Shown here one piece after another: positions 25,541 through 39,036 of a DNA stretch of 64,000 bases. Within the stretch, counting starts at the first letter, position 1. The number at the start of each line of letters is the position of its first letter. Source of the DNA: Medicago truncatula (lineage: Eukaryota > Streptophyta > Magnoliopsida > Fabales > Fabaceae); assembly GCF_003473485.1 (NCBI RefSeq), contig NC_053042.1:5169501-5233500 (forward strand), given 5' to 3'. A program made the position numbers and the translations under genes. Below the pieces are notes generated by a model. That model worked only from the letters and a program-made list of their open reading frames with translations. It was not told where the DNA came from and made no database searches.

Positions 25541-28500
25541 GTTTCAGCCTCCTCATATGTGTCTACTGCAATTTTCAAAGTCTAATGACATTAGCAAGTA
25601 ATACCTTCGGAGAGAACATTGTCATATATTTTAATTTTATCACACAATTGCTTCCAAACAATACACATGCTTGAAATTTCCACTAAACACATCACACCAA
25701 TAAAAATGATGAATTTAATTTGGACAAATATAAATCATCAAATGCTTACATCATGGCTGCGTTCACAATGAAAGCACCACATTTTCCCTACAAAAACAAA
25801 TCTATATTTTGACCCTCTTTAGATATCTTATTTAAATAAGGGTATGTTATCTTTTCGAGTATATTTAAACGAGACGTATAATCCATAATATATTATGGTA
25901 AGAATTTAATTTTGTAATTTTAAAAAATGATATTTAAATTCTCTTGTGAACAATTATAAAATTATTATCCCCTAAATAAATTATAAAATATTTATAATTA
26001 ATGTCCCGTAGAATGGAGTAATTTTTTTTTTTATCATATAACAAGGTTTTATCATACTCCTTCTAAAAAAAGAAAGAAAAAAAAATTGACAATTTTTTTT
26101 TATCATACTCTATTAATATCTAAATATACATGAATATAAAATCAAAACAAGAGTTTAATATATTGCTTAAAAAAATAGTTTAATAAATATAATGATACAA
26201 AATATTATATAAATATAAAGTTTTGAATTGTCCTTTAATCATAACACGTCATTTAGATGTTTGCTAATTTTTTTTTATAAAATAATATAACAACACAATA
26301 ATAAGATATGATTTAATGATTTTTTTTTTGACAAAGATATGATTTAATATTGTACTGTATAAAAAGGTGCAACGTACATGTATCAATTATTAGAATTATA
26401 TGCGATGGATAATGAGTATAAATATTAATAACTAAGATATTTTTTTTTAGGAAATTAATACTAATATATCTTATTAGTTTACTGAAACAATTGTTTATCA
26501 ATGAATTTGAGCACTCATTTTTTTTAAAAAAAAAAAAAAAAACTCAAATAAAATAAATATTATATCGATTAAAGCCTTATGATATCACCAACAAATGAAC
26601 TAAAGTTAAAACATCAACCAAATGATGTATATATGTTCAGTGTTTGACACTTCTTAAATAATATCACGCCGTCTAGAGAAGCCTATGATAATATATTTTT
26701 TTTGGCTTTCACACCGGTTTTCGATCCATCAAAGGTGAGCGACTAATCCGTCTGTGCGTAGAGGCATGCGTACTGACCAAGCGTTGTTCCCAATAGCGGA
26801 GCTAGAAAATTTGCATAGTGGGGGCATCATATATGTATAAATTTGTAACAAAAAATGCATAAGATTGAAATCATATTTTAAAATAATGAGATTTTAGATT
26901 TACCTCTTAGAAAATCAGTAATGGATGAATACTGAGTAGAATGAAGGGAGAAGAAGACTAGGGAGAAAAGATTAGAAAATAGAAAAATGAGCAAAACAAG
27001 AGTGACTGTGAGTTTGGTATCATTTCTTTGATTGTGGGTGTGGGACGATGAGTTTTGAAATTTTGTTTTTATAATGTTAGAATTGTTGTTTGTTTTAGTA
27101 ATAATAAAAAAATTAAGTCATGTTAACTTACATCGTCGTGCATTTTTTTTTTTTTTGACATGATGTCCTCGTGCACTCATTAAGGAAAAAATACGTAAAT
27201 TTTGTATTAATTTATTTTTTTATTTTTTTATACTTTTTAGAGATTGATTACATAAGTTCCAAGATATTTGATGGCTTATAATAGAAAATCCAGTTAATTG
27301 AAATTAAAATGTTTGATAATTTAGCTCTTGTAATTGTAAATATAAAAGTGCATAATTATATAATTTATAAAAACTAATATGATTTTCCAATCTCATCACT
27401 TTTTTCCACTTTTTTTTTTTTGGTACAGACTTTTTTCCACTTTAAATGAGAGATAAAAAACCAATGTGTATGTTGTACGTATGTGTCAAGATGTTGGTAA
27501 TGTATTCCCTATGAAATGGGAGATAAACATTCATCATGTGTATTTTAAACAGCAAGAGGTATAAACAAGAGGCATCATTTATCATTTATCTACACCAGTT
27601 GGAATTTACGTTTATGATTTAGGAATATTATTTAAGTTGCAGTTTTGTTTACCCATGTTTATAAATAATGGAAGATGTGAAGGCAGCTACTCCTAAAATT
27701 ACTTTTTTCACTAAAATTTGTGCAGGCAGGTGCCCACACAAGGCACTACCTGCCTCCGTCACTGGTTGTTCTCCCTGAAAATTGAATCCGATATTCTCCA
27801 GATACGTTCTTGAAAGGAGCTTATTACCATTGAAGCCCAAACAACTTGATTAGCCTATGATGATATCTTACCGAACGAAAATCAAACATTAATTTTGTTA
27901 GAAATAAAACAATCAAACATTACAAAATATATGGAGGGTTATACCTTTCAACAATTTTTTTTTCTTCTACATTATATATGTAGGATACACAATATGGATT
28001 TTCTACTCTCAAAAACTAATTGTTTTCCATACACAAACACAAGAGTCAATAATTATCCTCAAACCATTAGTTTAAAGGGCTTAAATCCCTTACTTACCAC
28101 TTGCATAAATATATTCTTTTTTTAGGGTCATCAGTATATTGTTGGTTATATCTTATTTTTTTTAGGGGGGTTACATATGGTTGGTTATATCTTTGACATT
28201 ACAATTATAATCTTGTGGATTAATCATTACAATATTGTCTTGCATCTTTATAAATTCATGGCGCGTAGCCCAAATTTAATGCGAAACTATAAACATAAGT
28301 CACATAACCCTCTTCAATCCAAATGCAATATTATGAGATGAGATAGGCTACTTCAAGTTGAAATAGACATTACTAGATATAAAATCAAATCTATCCAATT
28401 TTATTAAAAACTACCAGGATAAAATTTCAAACATGCTTACCACCACATTCATCATTATAATATACTATTTCTACAGATTTCTTAAGAAAAAAAATTCCAT

Positions 28501-29044
28501 TATTTTATCCATTGACAACTACATCCCCTGTCATAAGTTTCTTGACAATTCATGTCATATTCAAACCATAAACTACCTTCTAGAAGTCATTACAGATCGA
28601 TATAGAACATAGTGCCAACTTGGAACCATGTTTACATTTATTAATCAAAGACTAGTTCTTCAACACCCTTCTCCACAAGTAACATGTTCTCTCAAGTCTT
28701 TTCTATTATCCCATTCCCATAGCTCATTTCTTACGGCACTATAGTGTAATATTAATCACAAAGAATTCATTCATATGCATTTGGTCAAAAAAAGACTATA
28801 AACTAACTATATGACACAAAATGTCCCCCCTCTCTTATTAGTCAAATACCAATAATGTCCCTCAGGAAACTTCTATAAGATTATTACTTAGAAGTTTAAA
28901 TCCTTTATTATTTGGTTTGACTCTTATGTGGGCCCATTGGCCCAGTCACTAGTTTAAACCCATATCTATAGCTACATAACTTCCAAATTCCCATAATTTC
29001 TCAAACCAAAACCTTGTACCTCTAAAAACCAAATTTTCATTAAA
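25541..29044. other. Intergenic DNA with degraded repeat ends
   Basis: AT-rich with poly(A)/poly(T) runs. Sequence at 26795 (agcggagctagaaaatttgc) and, on the opposite strand, at 27700-27770 (agtgacggaggcaggtagtg) look like ends of repeat elements that plants carry widely, but I cannot pair them with target duplications. A 63-codon minus frame at 27840-27649 runs through such sequence. The last 60 bases lead the ZCF37-like gene. Confidence 0.35.
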
Positions 29045-29902
29045 ATGTTGAACCCTTTTGTTTGTGGAACATTCAATCAAGAAGATGAGGATGAACTATG
29101 TCGTGCAAATCCTGATTCAAGCCCTAGAAGATACAAAAGAAAAGATAGCAAAAATAACCCTTATTCCACACGTGGCCTAGATAAATTTTCAGCACTTTTA
29201 TCTGATTTAAATGATAAAAGGCAGAAAATTTATTCACAAATGAACCCTCATGATATTTCTTTTGTTCGTTTTGTTCATTCAAATAAAGATGATTTTGTTC
29301 CTATTGTTGTTAAGGTGAAAAACAAGAGCCAAGAGTTAAAAGTAGTGAAACCAAGAAACTTGAGTCCTAAGTCAACGGTGAAAAAGTCTTCACCTGAATC
29401 ATCAATTGTTGCTATGGAAGAAAGAAACCAACCCAAGAAGAGAATCTCATGGAATATGAAGAATAATGAAATGGAGAAACCATTATTCTATTTGCCATTT
29501 GTTGTGATAATGATTTTGGTTTTGTTGACTGTGTTTGGAAGAACAGCTGCAATAATTTTCACTTGTATTTTGTGGTATGTGATTCCAACTTTGAAGGATA
29601 TTAAAGCAAGAAATTCTATAAAGAAAAAAGATTTTGTTAGAGGCTTGAGTGAGAAGAAAATGGATGTGATGAATAATGAAGGAGTGGTAAAGAAAAAAGA
29701 TTATGTTAGAGGGTTTAGTGAAAAGAAGATGGTGGTTAATGAAGGGATTAACAAAAAGAAAGATTATGTTAGAAGATGGAGTGAGAAGAAAATGGTTACT
29801 AATAATGAAGGATTAGTTTCTCCAAGAAGTGGTGGTGATTATGATGATGATGCTTCCAAGAACAAGATTCAAGCAAAACATTCACACAAGAAAAGTTGGT
29901 GA
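29045..29902 (+). CDS. ZCF37-like protein, single exon
   Basis: Unspliced frame of 285 residues starting MLNPFVCGTFNQEDEDE, which matches my recollection of the N-terminus of plant ZCF37-type proteins, a plant-specific family of unknown function. The N-terminal 140 residues are charged, with a Ser/Pro/Arg patch (SSPRRYKRKD). One strong membrane segment lies at about residues 148-183 (FYLPFVVIMILVLLTVFGRT followed by AAIIFTCILWYVIP). The tail holds three copies of a basic motif, KK(K)D(F/Y)VRG(L/F)SEKKM, at about residues 196-256. The start sits just after a short AT-rich leader. Downstream, AT-rich sequence to about 30050 probably includes the 3' UTR. A single-pass membrane protein is inferred; the role is not known to me. 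Confidence 0.82.
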   Translation: MLNPFVCGTFNQEDEDELCRANPDSSPRRYKRKDSKNNPYSTRGLDKFSALLSDLNDKRQKIYSQMNPHDISFVRFVHSNKDDFVPIVVKVKNKSQELKVVKPRNLSPKSTVKKSSPESSIVAMEERNQPKKRISWNMKNNEMEKPLFYLPFVVIMILVLLTVFGRTAAIIFTCILWYVIPTLKDIKARNSIKKKDFVRGLSEKKMDVMNNEGVVKKKDYVRGFSEKKMVVNEGINKKKDYVRRWSEKKMVTNNEGLVSPRSGGDYDDDASKNKIQAKHSHKKSW

Positions 29903-32458
29903 TCATTGTATGCTGTTCAGAATTCAGATCACTCTCTTATTTTTGTTTCTTCATGTTTGCATTTTTGTTGGTTAGGATTAGAATTTTGGTTGTGTGAAAT
30001 GTGAATACTTGTATATTTTTTTGAATGAAGAAGACTTGCTTGAAAAGAGTTGACTATTCAACCTTTCTTGTTACATGTTCATTGTTCACAATGTAGATCA
30101 TTGTTTTAAATTGTTGTCCATAAGTGCAATTATAACTTCAGTGTAGATCTTGGTAGAGTTAGTTTATGCAATTCATGCCTATGATGTAGTTAATTGAGTC
30201 AAATTCCTTAATCAGTTAAATTTCATTAAGTGTAGCAATATGATGACATTTAAAAGAAATAGACCAAGATGTAAAGTTTTGTGCAGTTTATGTCAACAAG
30301 TTAGTTCTATACCACTTCTATTTTAGAATCATTATTACATTCAAAGAATGTGACATAAGTTGAAAGAAACAAACATGATGATATCCAAAATAATCCAATA
30401 GGCAGCCCCGGGTATATTTCTCTTTTTATGTAGAATTTGCTTATGGAAATAAAATGCTCTGAATTTTTGATTAATTCACTAGCATTTTTATTTCTTTCCT
30501 TTTAGCTAAAAATTCAAGGACAATATATAATTAGATCAGAAAATAGTAACATGCCTGGCTGTGGTTACTCAGCCTAGCAAGATATTTGAATTGAATAGGA
30601 GGTTTAGAAGTTTGAATCTAAACATTATAATAAAGCAATTATAAAATAATTCTCATTGATATGGTCATCGATGTATTCTTTTTTATATAAAAAAAAAAAT
30701 CATTACGCTACCGATTCTGAAGAAACTATTGCTTGCACAATCTACCACGTTCTATTAAAAATTAAGATACGTTGAGTTTTTTATTTTGAGAGAAAGATAC
30801 ATTGAGTTTATTCAAATACATTTTTGATTGTGATGATTAATTATTAATTAATGCCATTAGTTTATACACTCAACTGCACCAACACATGTTGGTCCAAGTC
30901 GTCAGGAGTTTAGTTTCTCTCAAGTTAGGTTTTAGATCAAATCAAACGCTGCTGAAAAAGCTTTTATCTAAGCCAAAAAAAATAATCTGGTGGAGAGTTC
31001 TGTTTTTTTTTTTTTTTTTTTTTGTCTTAGATGGACATTGAAAATTTATAGTAGCTGAGTCAAGAAATAAGTAAACCATAACTAAAAATTGTTCCAACAA
31101 ATATTAGAATTCAGACACTCGATTGATTCGACTTTAATTGAAGTTCATCAACCACCTAATTATTATTTGAGAGTTTTTTTATTTTATTTCAGGTCATCCT
31201 TATCCTTTTATTAGAGTAAGAAAATGTATTCCAACTTGGGTGATGTCATTTTGGCTCCATTAAGTGCATATTTGAATAACATATGGCTGTACACATTTTA
31301 TTTAAAACGTTGGTGTTGACTCCACCGCCATAATTCTATGTTCTTGTCATCTTAAACAGCAAATAGTTTTTTCCCCACTTAATTACTTATTAAAGTATTC
31401 TATCTATTTGAAAAAAAAATGTTGATATGGCGGAGTAATCTATATTATTCACTGTAAGCTCAAATAGAATATATAATCATCCAAACCATAAATCTAGTAG
31501 ACTTTTGTGGATTATGAACATTTTATAACCTCATATACAGTGTGCTTTTAAAGCATAATATCCACAATCTCCATAAAACATCAGCCGTAGAAAAAGTTAA
31601 AAAAGGACGAGGCATAATGTGAAAAAAATTAAGTGATGTAAATTGCTAAGTTTAAAAATAAGTAAAATATGAAGTGATTTCCTAGGTTATGTATTCAAAT
31701 TGACAACAACAAATTTAAAACTGCAATTACTTTCTTTCAATAAAAGCTCCAGATTTGAACTTCACTTTGCAAGTAAAATCAATTATACTAGAAAAATATC
31801 AAATAATTATTAAAAACAATTTTATGTTTCTAAAATTCCCTTTTACATCCCACACAAGTGAATCCAAATATGCAGATGCATACTTCTCAATTATCACCCT
31901 ATTATTTTACAGAATAAATCAATGATATTAACTTAATTTAGCCAAGTAATGCAGGAAACAGATTTTCCTTTCGGAACAGCTAACCGAAAAAAGTACTTTC
32001 AGCTACTTATAATTGACTGCACCGTGTCAAAGGAAAGCAAATAATTTATAATATCAGCAAAATAGCGGCATCTGGTATTTATGGTGTTATAAAATTCCCA
32101 CCAAACTGAGAAAGTATGTATACAGTTTTGGACATTTGTGATCTTGATCACAAGGAGCAACCTTAACTGCTGAGGCTCTTCGAAATTCGGAAAAAATGAG
32201 ATTATAAAATGTTATTACAGCTGAATACAATCCCACTATCCAACCCCACAAGCTTGAGTAGACCCTGAAGGCCCATGTCAGCGAACATTCAATGAGTCTA
32301 AATTTGAGTTCAGTTCATAACAACAATGTTGCCAAGTGTGTATCCAAAACAAAACAAAACAAAAAGTTGAGTCCTCATTCCTGCATCAAATAAAGGGGTT
32401 CCTTGTCAATACAGATGGTCCAACTAGTAAACCAAAGGAAAAAATAAAAATATACCCC
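29903..32458. other. Intergenic DNA, convergent 3' flanks
   Basis: The first 150 bases are probably the 3' UTR of the ZCF37-like gene. The last few hundred may include the 3' UTR, or a final small exon, of the AKAP17A-like gene. A T-run of 22 bases ends at 31023. No other gene seen. Confidence 0.5.
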
Positions 32459-35400
32459 TTAAAATATCAGAAATCTCACCTTGAATCTCCTCGGGCGAAC
32501 TCTATCTGGACTGTGGCGAGAATTGTAAACCTGGCGCCGGGGAGCTTCACTTCTGTAATGATCGGCTGCAATTACTGCGTTATTTTTCTCCTGAGGTTGA
32601 TTCCTTGAATTACGAAAAAATCCATCTTTGTCCCAAGTAACCTCGTAGTCAGCCTTTAACCTTGAACCTTGCTGTTCAATGATAATTTCACAAATCATAA
32701 AAGATGAATCAAAATCATATCCATGCTTTCAATTTTGCAAAGTATTCCTCATGCTAATTGCTGTCCAATTTTCATCACCTATACTAGTTATGAATCATGA
32801 ATGTAATGCAAGTCTGCGACTGCCTGCACATTATCAGTTTCAGCACTCGCTCAAAAAACTTTTACTTTCATTGCTCGGCACATGAATAGGAATATCTAAT
32901 TATGTAAAATAACGATAACAAAACAAGTACAAGCATGTGGAATTTTACAGACATGCTATTTGTTATGAACTTGTTATCTACGAAATGCAAGAATTAAGGT
33001 TTTAAAAGGTTTAACATGCCCCAAGTCTGCTATTTGGTGGAAAACAAGGACGGTGTTAATGAAATCAACCAATCCAATCACATTCTTGCTTTTCCCACGG
33101 TTATCTCTCATCAAAACAAGCATTTTCTGGAATTTTATTGCAGGCCTTCAGCCACTATTGATATGTATGATTCCACAATAAAGTGAACAAAAAATATAGC
33201 AAGAGACTGAACACCCAGTTTCAATAAACTTTTCAACAAATACTTGTAAAAAAATAAAATTTAAAATGATTTTGCAAAGGTGGTAAATCTTCTAATCAAC
33301 CCACATACGTTAAAATCAACTTCTGCATTACAACATTTTCAGAAACTCTCTTCCAACTTGTTCATGGGCAAATGTATCCAGGATTTTTGGAAATTTGAAA
33401 CCAATTACCTAATTGGAAAATTCTCATAAGCTAGAAGCTAACCAATACCTTTTGCAAAGAGCGACCACAGAGAACTCTCAATGCATCATGAAAGTCTTTA
33501 TATTTCTCAAACTGAACCACAATCTTGCAGTAAAGCCCCGAAACTAGATCTCCACTGTCTTCATTTGCATCCTTTGCTGAATAATCGTCCTCAGCAACAT
33601 TAAGATTCCTGTTAAATACAAATTAAAAAGAAAAATAATTAGGTACAATCACACTGTTGACAGCAGTGTAGGAGCTATCTAAGCAAGTCAACTACAATAA
33701 TTCCCACATACGCAATCCAAACATTAACCTTTCCATGTTTATTTATATTTGTTGACAGGTTCATTTATTTTCACTTAAAATAAGGATAGCGAAAACGAGT
33801 AAACTCTGGTCTTCGCCTAAACACGCTTCTTCATATTAATCTCTACACTATAAACATACAAACAAACGTGGTTTATACTTCTATCAATCACATTAGGTGT
33901 AAAGCTAGTTTGAATAAACTTCTCTGTAATAACTATAGTCTTTTAGGTAATAATAACTTCATATATAAGTTGAAATCAACTTCTGCATTGATGCTTTTTC
34001 AAGAACTCTCTGATTCAACTTCTCCATAAACATTTAGAAGCTTGCACTAACTCTTCCATAAGTGAAGATCCTTAAACTTACTTCAATTGATAAGCTCACA
34101 AAAGCTATAGCTCATACGCTAGTCCAAAAGCCCCTAATGCCTTAGTTATCAACCTATGCTTCTATTGTTGAAGATCAAAGGAAGTGAAAAGTTAGGCTCA
34201 CAAGCATGAAAACTGCAAGTGAACCGACATTGTCTTGGCCTCAGTTATTTGAGTGGATCGATAGCAGTTTCGTCTAAGCTCAAGTTGTTAAAAGCAGTTA
34301 AATCATGACCAAAAGTCAAACAGACTATTAGAGCTTATTGAAGAATTAACCAACTAGCTATTAACAAACTTCAACATACTAACTAAGCAAACTAAGATCT
34401 ATTTGGATACACAACTTAATTAAATGCTTATGTATTAGCTATATCTACAGGAAAATATAAAATAAAGTCAAACTATTTTCATTTAAGTTGTAATTTGTTT
34501 TCATAAGCTATCATGAAGAGCTTATAGAAATAAGTTGAAAAAAAACTTATGGACTGTTTCTGTTAGTTATCTCAAACAGTCTCACAAGTGCTTACAGCAG
34601 TATATAAACTCAAATAAGTCAATCCAAAAAGAATTAGGTACAATCACATTACTGACAGCTGTGTGTGGGATCTTGCTAAGAAAGCCAAAAACAATAATTT
34701 TTGCACAGGCAACACAAACATCAGCCTTTTCAATTTACTTGTGTTTGTTGATAAAGCTATTTCTTTCGAGTTCTTACAACAAGGATAACAAAAATAAAGT
34801 AAACTCTGGCTTTCATGATCCCAAACATACTTCGTCAAACCAATCTCTACACTAAAAACATACAAATAAAAGTGACTAATACTTCTATCAATCACAACAG
34901 ATGCAAAGCTAGATTGAATAAACTTCTTATCTGTATACAAGACTTACAGAAAAAGAAACACTACAAGAATTTTAATAGAACTATAAGTCTTCCTAGATAA
35001 TAACTTTTTTGATAAGTTGAAATTAGCTTTTTAAAAAACTCATTCATTCAACTTCTCCATAAACACTTACAAGCTTAAAGTAACTCTCCCAGAAGTGGAG
35101 AATTTTCGATCGACAAGCTCATAAAATCTATAACAGTATAACCGATGTCAAAATAGTCACTGACCTATGCTTCTATAGTTGGAGATCAAAGTGAAAAGTT
35201 AAGCTAGTGAGCTTAAAAACTAATAGTGAAATTTCATAACGAATCATATTGAAAAGATGCATGCAAAATACTAGAAATGTTTCAAAATCAAAACCGGACA
35301 GTTGAACTGTGAATCCGCATTTGTCTCAGCTCGAGCTGTTGAAAGCAGTTGAACTGTAACCCAAAGTTAAACTCACTATAAGAGCTTATTGAAGAACTAA

Positions 35401-36348
35401 CAAACTAAGTATCAACAAACCCCAACATACTAACTAAGCGAACTAAGACCTATTTGGACAAACAATTTAATTTACTGCTTGCTTATAACATAAGCACTTA
35501 TCAAAACAACTTATGATAAGTTGTTTGGGTAAGTTATCTCAATGTCAGTACATAAGCTCAAATAGGTCAATCCAAACATACCCTAAGTTACTCTTTTAAC
35601 ATCTATAGCTGAATTTCATCAAGCACCAACATAAGCTACAAACACATTAAATTGATATTGATCATAACCGTAATATTTTTGTAGGGTTTAAGAAAAACAC
35701 AACACACCTTATCTTGCCAAACTTTTCGAAAATGGTATGAGTAACAAGCATAGACGGTTTAGAAGAAACTCTAGTCTCAGCAAACCACCTCGACGGAACA
35801 CCTCTAATGACAATAGTATCCGGCTCCCTCTTCCTATTCCCATTCCCATTCCCAAAAGCATAAAACTCTTCCCAACCTTTCTTCATGAATTCAAAATCAT
35901 CACAATCAGAAACACTAACCTCAAGCCTAAACTTAACCCCAAGTAAATTCATTTCAATCCCATTCATTTTCTCAACTAAACGGTTACGAGTCTCTACGAC
36001 GTCGTTTTTGCTTTGGAGAAAGGTTAGGTTCCAAATGTGAAGTGTACCGTAAACGAGAGGCTCATCGCGTTTACGTTTTTTAGGGTCTTTATGAAAGCGT
36101 TTGAAAATGAGATCTTCTTCGGGGAGTGGAAATGGGAGGGTTTTGGAGGTTTGAAGGAATGTGAGTAAAGAGTTTTTGAGCTGGAATTGGTCGATTGAAG
36201 AAGAGGTGAGGGAGGATGGGTTTGAAGGGTGAATTGTGAGGTTGAGTTTGATTCGTGGGAGGAGTGTTAGGTCTTTGTCGATTTGGAGAGGGGTGGTTAG
36301 TGGGATTAGGGTTAGGTCTTCTTGTTCCTCTAGCTTCATCCTATTCAT
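32459..36348 (-). CDS. RRM protein related to AKAP17A/XE7 (SFRS17A)
   Basis: Three exons on the minus strand: 36348..35708, 33608..33449 and 32671..about 32459. Joined, they give about 337 residues. The N-terminal part contains PRIKLNLTIHPSNPSS and EEDLIFKRFHKDPKKRKRDE. Then come GVKFRLEV and the conserved EPDTIVIRGVPSRWFAETRV, SKPSMLVTHTIFEKFGKIR. Exon 2 supplies the rest of an RRM-like fold (NLNVAEDD, GLYCKIVVQFEKYKDFHDAL). Exon 3 begins QGSRLKADYEVTWDKDGFFR and ends in an Arg-rich tail. In animals the related protein is linked to splicing factors and protein kinase A; for plants an RNA-processing role is inferred. The start is set at the first ATG, 36348. The 3' end is uncertain: a good donor (TTCAAG|GTGAGA) at 32480 could lead to a short further exon instead of the TAA at 32459. 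Confidence 0.85.
33638..35585. repeat. Head-to-tail duplication in intron 1 of the AKAP17A-like gene
   Basis: Copy A (about 33638-34632) and copy B (about 34633-35585) share in order: attaggtacaatcac, 'agtaaactctgg', 'aatctctacact', 'atacttctatcaatcaca', 'caacttctccataaaca', 'cctatgcttctat', 'agagcttattgaagaa', 'caacatactaactaagc' and an ending 'aaataRgtcaatccaaa'. The copies are clearly diverged, with indels. Both end in a phrase (aagctcaaataagtcaatcc) that also occurs at about 40740 and 44050, so the ends may coincide with a dispersed repeat. Confidence 0.8.
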
Positions 36349-36445
36349 GCTCACTCCCTTAGAAGTTTCAAGTGGGATCTGGTTCGATATTCTTACTTCT
36401 GCTTCTTCTTTTATCTTACCGCGTTCAAACAATTCAATCAAAACT

Positions 36446-36476
<31 letters not shown>

Positions 36477-37094
36477 CTGCTCTACTTTATGCCAAAAAAT
36501 AATATATGAGGAAAGCGAGGTAAGAGTATAATGCCGTCGGTTGTCTCAATGTTCGCTCTCTTATGGAAAACGAAAACCATTTGATCGTACCACGTCTTGA
36601 ACCGTTTGTCCAACATATGTAATTGTAGATTTTATGGTATTTTTTTTTTTATATAATTTTAATTTTAATTAGTTTTTTAAAATTAAGTTATTATTATTTT
36701 CTTTTTATGCATCCTAATTACTTTTTTTGTCTTTATTATACCACTCTACTCTAAGTAGAGGGGTATTTAAAAAAAAAAAAGTACCCCGCAACTCCAAGTA
36801 GAGGGGTATAATAAGGACAAAATTTTTATCACTTTTTAGGGTAACCGCAACTTCAAGTGAAGTGGTACCAAAGACACCTGAAAAAGTAGGATATTTATGC
36901 AATTTTTCAAAAAAGTAAGGTATTTTTGTATTTTTTTGACATAAAGTAAGGCAGAAAAAAAAATCCAAAACTAGACCATAAAATTATAGTTAAATATATT
37001 ATATTTTCTTTTCAATTTTGATAAGAATATATTTATACCCATCAAAACATATATTTACACTATATTCTTTTGGGTACAATTTTATAGAAACTAT
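36349..37094. other. Upstream region of the AKAP17A-like gene
   Basis: Divergent promoter space with a 27-base T run at 36450. Sequence at 36735-36960 carries repeated phrases around 'aagtagaggggtat' and 'aacttcaagtgaagtggtac', probably a fragment of a dispersed repeat. No gene. Confidence 0.4.
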
Positions 37095-37218
37095 GGGTCC
37101 GTTTGGTTCACGGGTTTTGATGGGGAGGGGAAGGGAGGAAACATTTTAATTTTTTTGTGTTTGGTTCAATTTTTAAGAGGGGAAGGAAGGGGAATCAAAT
37201 CCCTTCTAGCATCATTTA

Positions 37219-37853
37219 TAGAGGTGTCAAATGGGCCGGCCCGGCCCAAGCCCGAGAGGCCCGACTATGAAATGGGCCAGCCCGGCCCGGCCCGTTTATG
37301 ATTGGGCTGTGAAATCTAGAGCCCGGCCCGGCCTGGCCCGTTTATGTTTTATTTTAAAATTTTATTCACTTTTTTTATATATTTTCTTACGTATTAGTTA
37401 CTCACCATTATTTTTTTGCTAAAATATGATTGGATGGACATAAAAATATAAATAATTTTTACATTAACATTGAATAATAATTAAACTCAAGATTATTCTT
37501 TCAATTAAATCAAATTAATAATTTATAAACTTTAAAATTTTAAAACTGTAAGCTAAATTCATCCATATTTATTAAGTTTATTTATTTAAATATTTTTTTG
37601 TTAATAAATTTTAAATTAGTTGATAATTTTTTTAAAAAATATGTTGTTTTTTAACAAAAATAAAATGAAATATGGGTCAATGGGCCGGCCCAAAGCCCGG
37701 TGGGCCAGCCCGGCCCGGCCCAACTTTTGTCTGGCCCAAATGGGCTTGGGCCGAAAAAGCCCGAGCGCATTTTTTTGTTAGTTTTTTAGGCCCGGCCCAA
37801 AAATATGGGCCAATGGGCCGGCCCATGAGCCCGACCCATTTTTGACAGCTCTA
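37219..37853. mobile_element. Non-autonomous hAT element (GGCCCGG-rich)
   Basis: Ends TAGAGGTGTCAA and TTGACAGCTCTA are inverted repeats with one mismatch. Flanks atcattta (37211-37218 and 37854-37861) are identical 8-base target duplications. Subterminal regions are packed with gggccggcccggccc motifs in opposite orientation at the two ends, probably transposase-binding clusters. The 635-bp interior is AT-rich. Confidence 0.92.
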
Positions 37854-38432
37854 ATCATTTATTGCTCCCCCTCAAATTGGAGTTTTTTGGAGGGGAGAGA
37901 AAGATTGATAAAACTCATTTATTATATGGACAATATTACCCTTAAATTTTTTGTTAAATTCCTAAATTATCCCTATTATCTCTAATTATGATTTTCTTAC
38001 ATATATTGTGTTGTTTCTCTAATAACACAATAAAATAAAATAAAAAAAGTTTCTCTAATAACACAATGCTCTTGTTACAATTTTTTTTCATTGCTCTTGC
38101 GTACAATCCTAGAATTTTCTTATACTTGTTTTTTACATTGCAGTAGTGCTTTTTCTCTTTTTTTAATGATATGCACTCCTGTACATTCTTGAATTAACGT
38201 TTTTATAAGTTTTGTTATATATTATATTTTAATTTGTTATAATTTATTTGTTTTTTATCCAAATAATTCACACACGAAGGCACACAAATGTAACAATAAT
38301 CTTTTTTCCCTATTACATTAAATTATATTTATTTATATATAATTTAACATTTGTTAATAATTATTGTAAATATTTTTATCTTGTTAGATGGATAATCAAG
38401 ATAAAAAATATTGTTATCAATGGATGATTTGA

Positions 38433-39036
38433 TAGGGGTGTTCAAAACCGAACCAACCCAATAGAAAAACCGCAAACCGAACCAATCCAAACCGAAACCG
38501 CAAAAAACCGCACTTGGTTCGGATGACTTTTAGACTGAACCGCACGGTTCGGTTCGGTTTGCGGTTTGCATCTCAGCAACCGAACCAAACCAAACCAAAC
38601 CGCAAAAATACTCAATGTTATTAAACTAAGTAAGTACTGTACTAGCCCAATACCAAAGTGAACCCAAGCCCAAACCCAAGTTGTTCTTTTTTGGTTCTTA
38701 AATATTATTTTGGTATTGTAGTGTTATTTTAGATAAATAACTTTTATTGGTATTGTAATGCTATTTTGGAACTTCAAGTTCTTTTTTTTAATAATTAAAA
38801 TTGCTTGGTACTAGTTGGTAATATTAGAGTTAATGTAATTTTTTTATTTATCTCGCGATTAACCGCATCAACTGAACCAATCCAAACCGCATTGGTTTGG
38901 TTTGGTTTGGTTTGGTTTGGTTTGGATGACTTTTTAAAAATCAACCGAACCAAACCAAATCGCATGCTTTTTTCTCTCGCGGTTTGGATGATTATTATGC
39001 TTGAAACCAAACCAAACCGCACCGCGAACACCCCTA
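38433..39036. mobile_element. Non-autonomous hAT element (AACCGAACC-rich)
   Basis: Perfect 11-base ends TAGGGGTGTTC and GAACACCCCTA, with identical 8-base flanks tgatttga (38425-38432 and 39037-39044). Subterminal arrays of aaccgaaccaa / ggtttggtttgg lie at each end. Length 604 bp; no transposase frame. Open frames across 38795-39253 are due to these arrays. Confidence 0.92.

Noticed and set aside
26700-27790. Element spanning the two 'cggagctag / ggcagg' ends
   Set aside because: The two ends resemble different repeat families and no matching target duplication was found.
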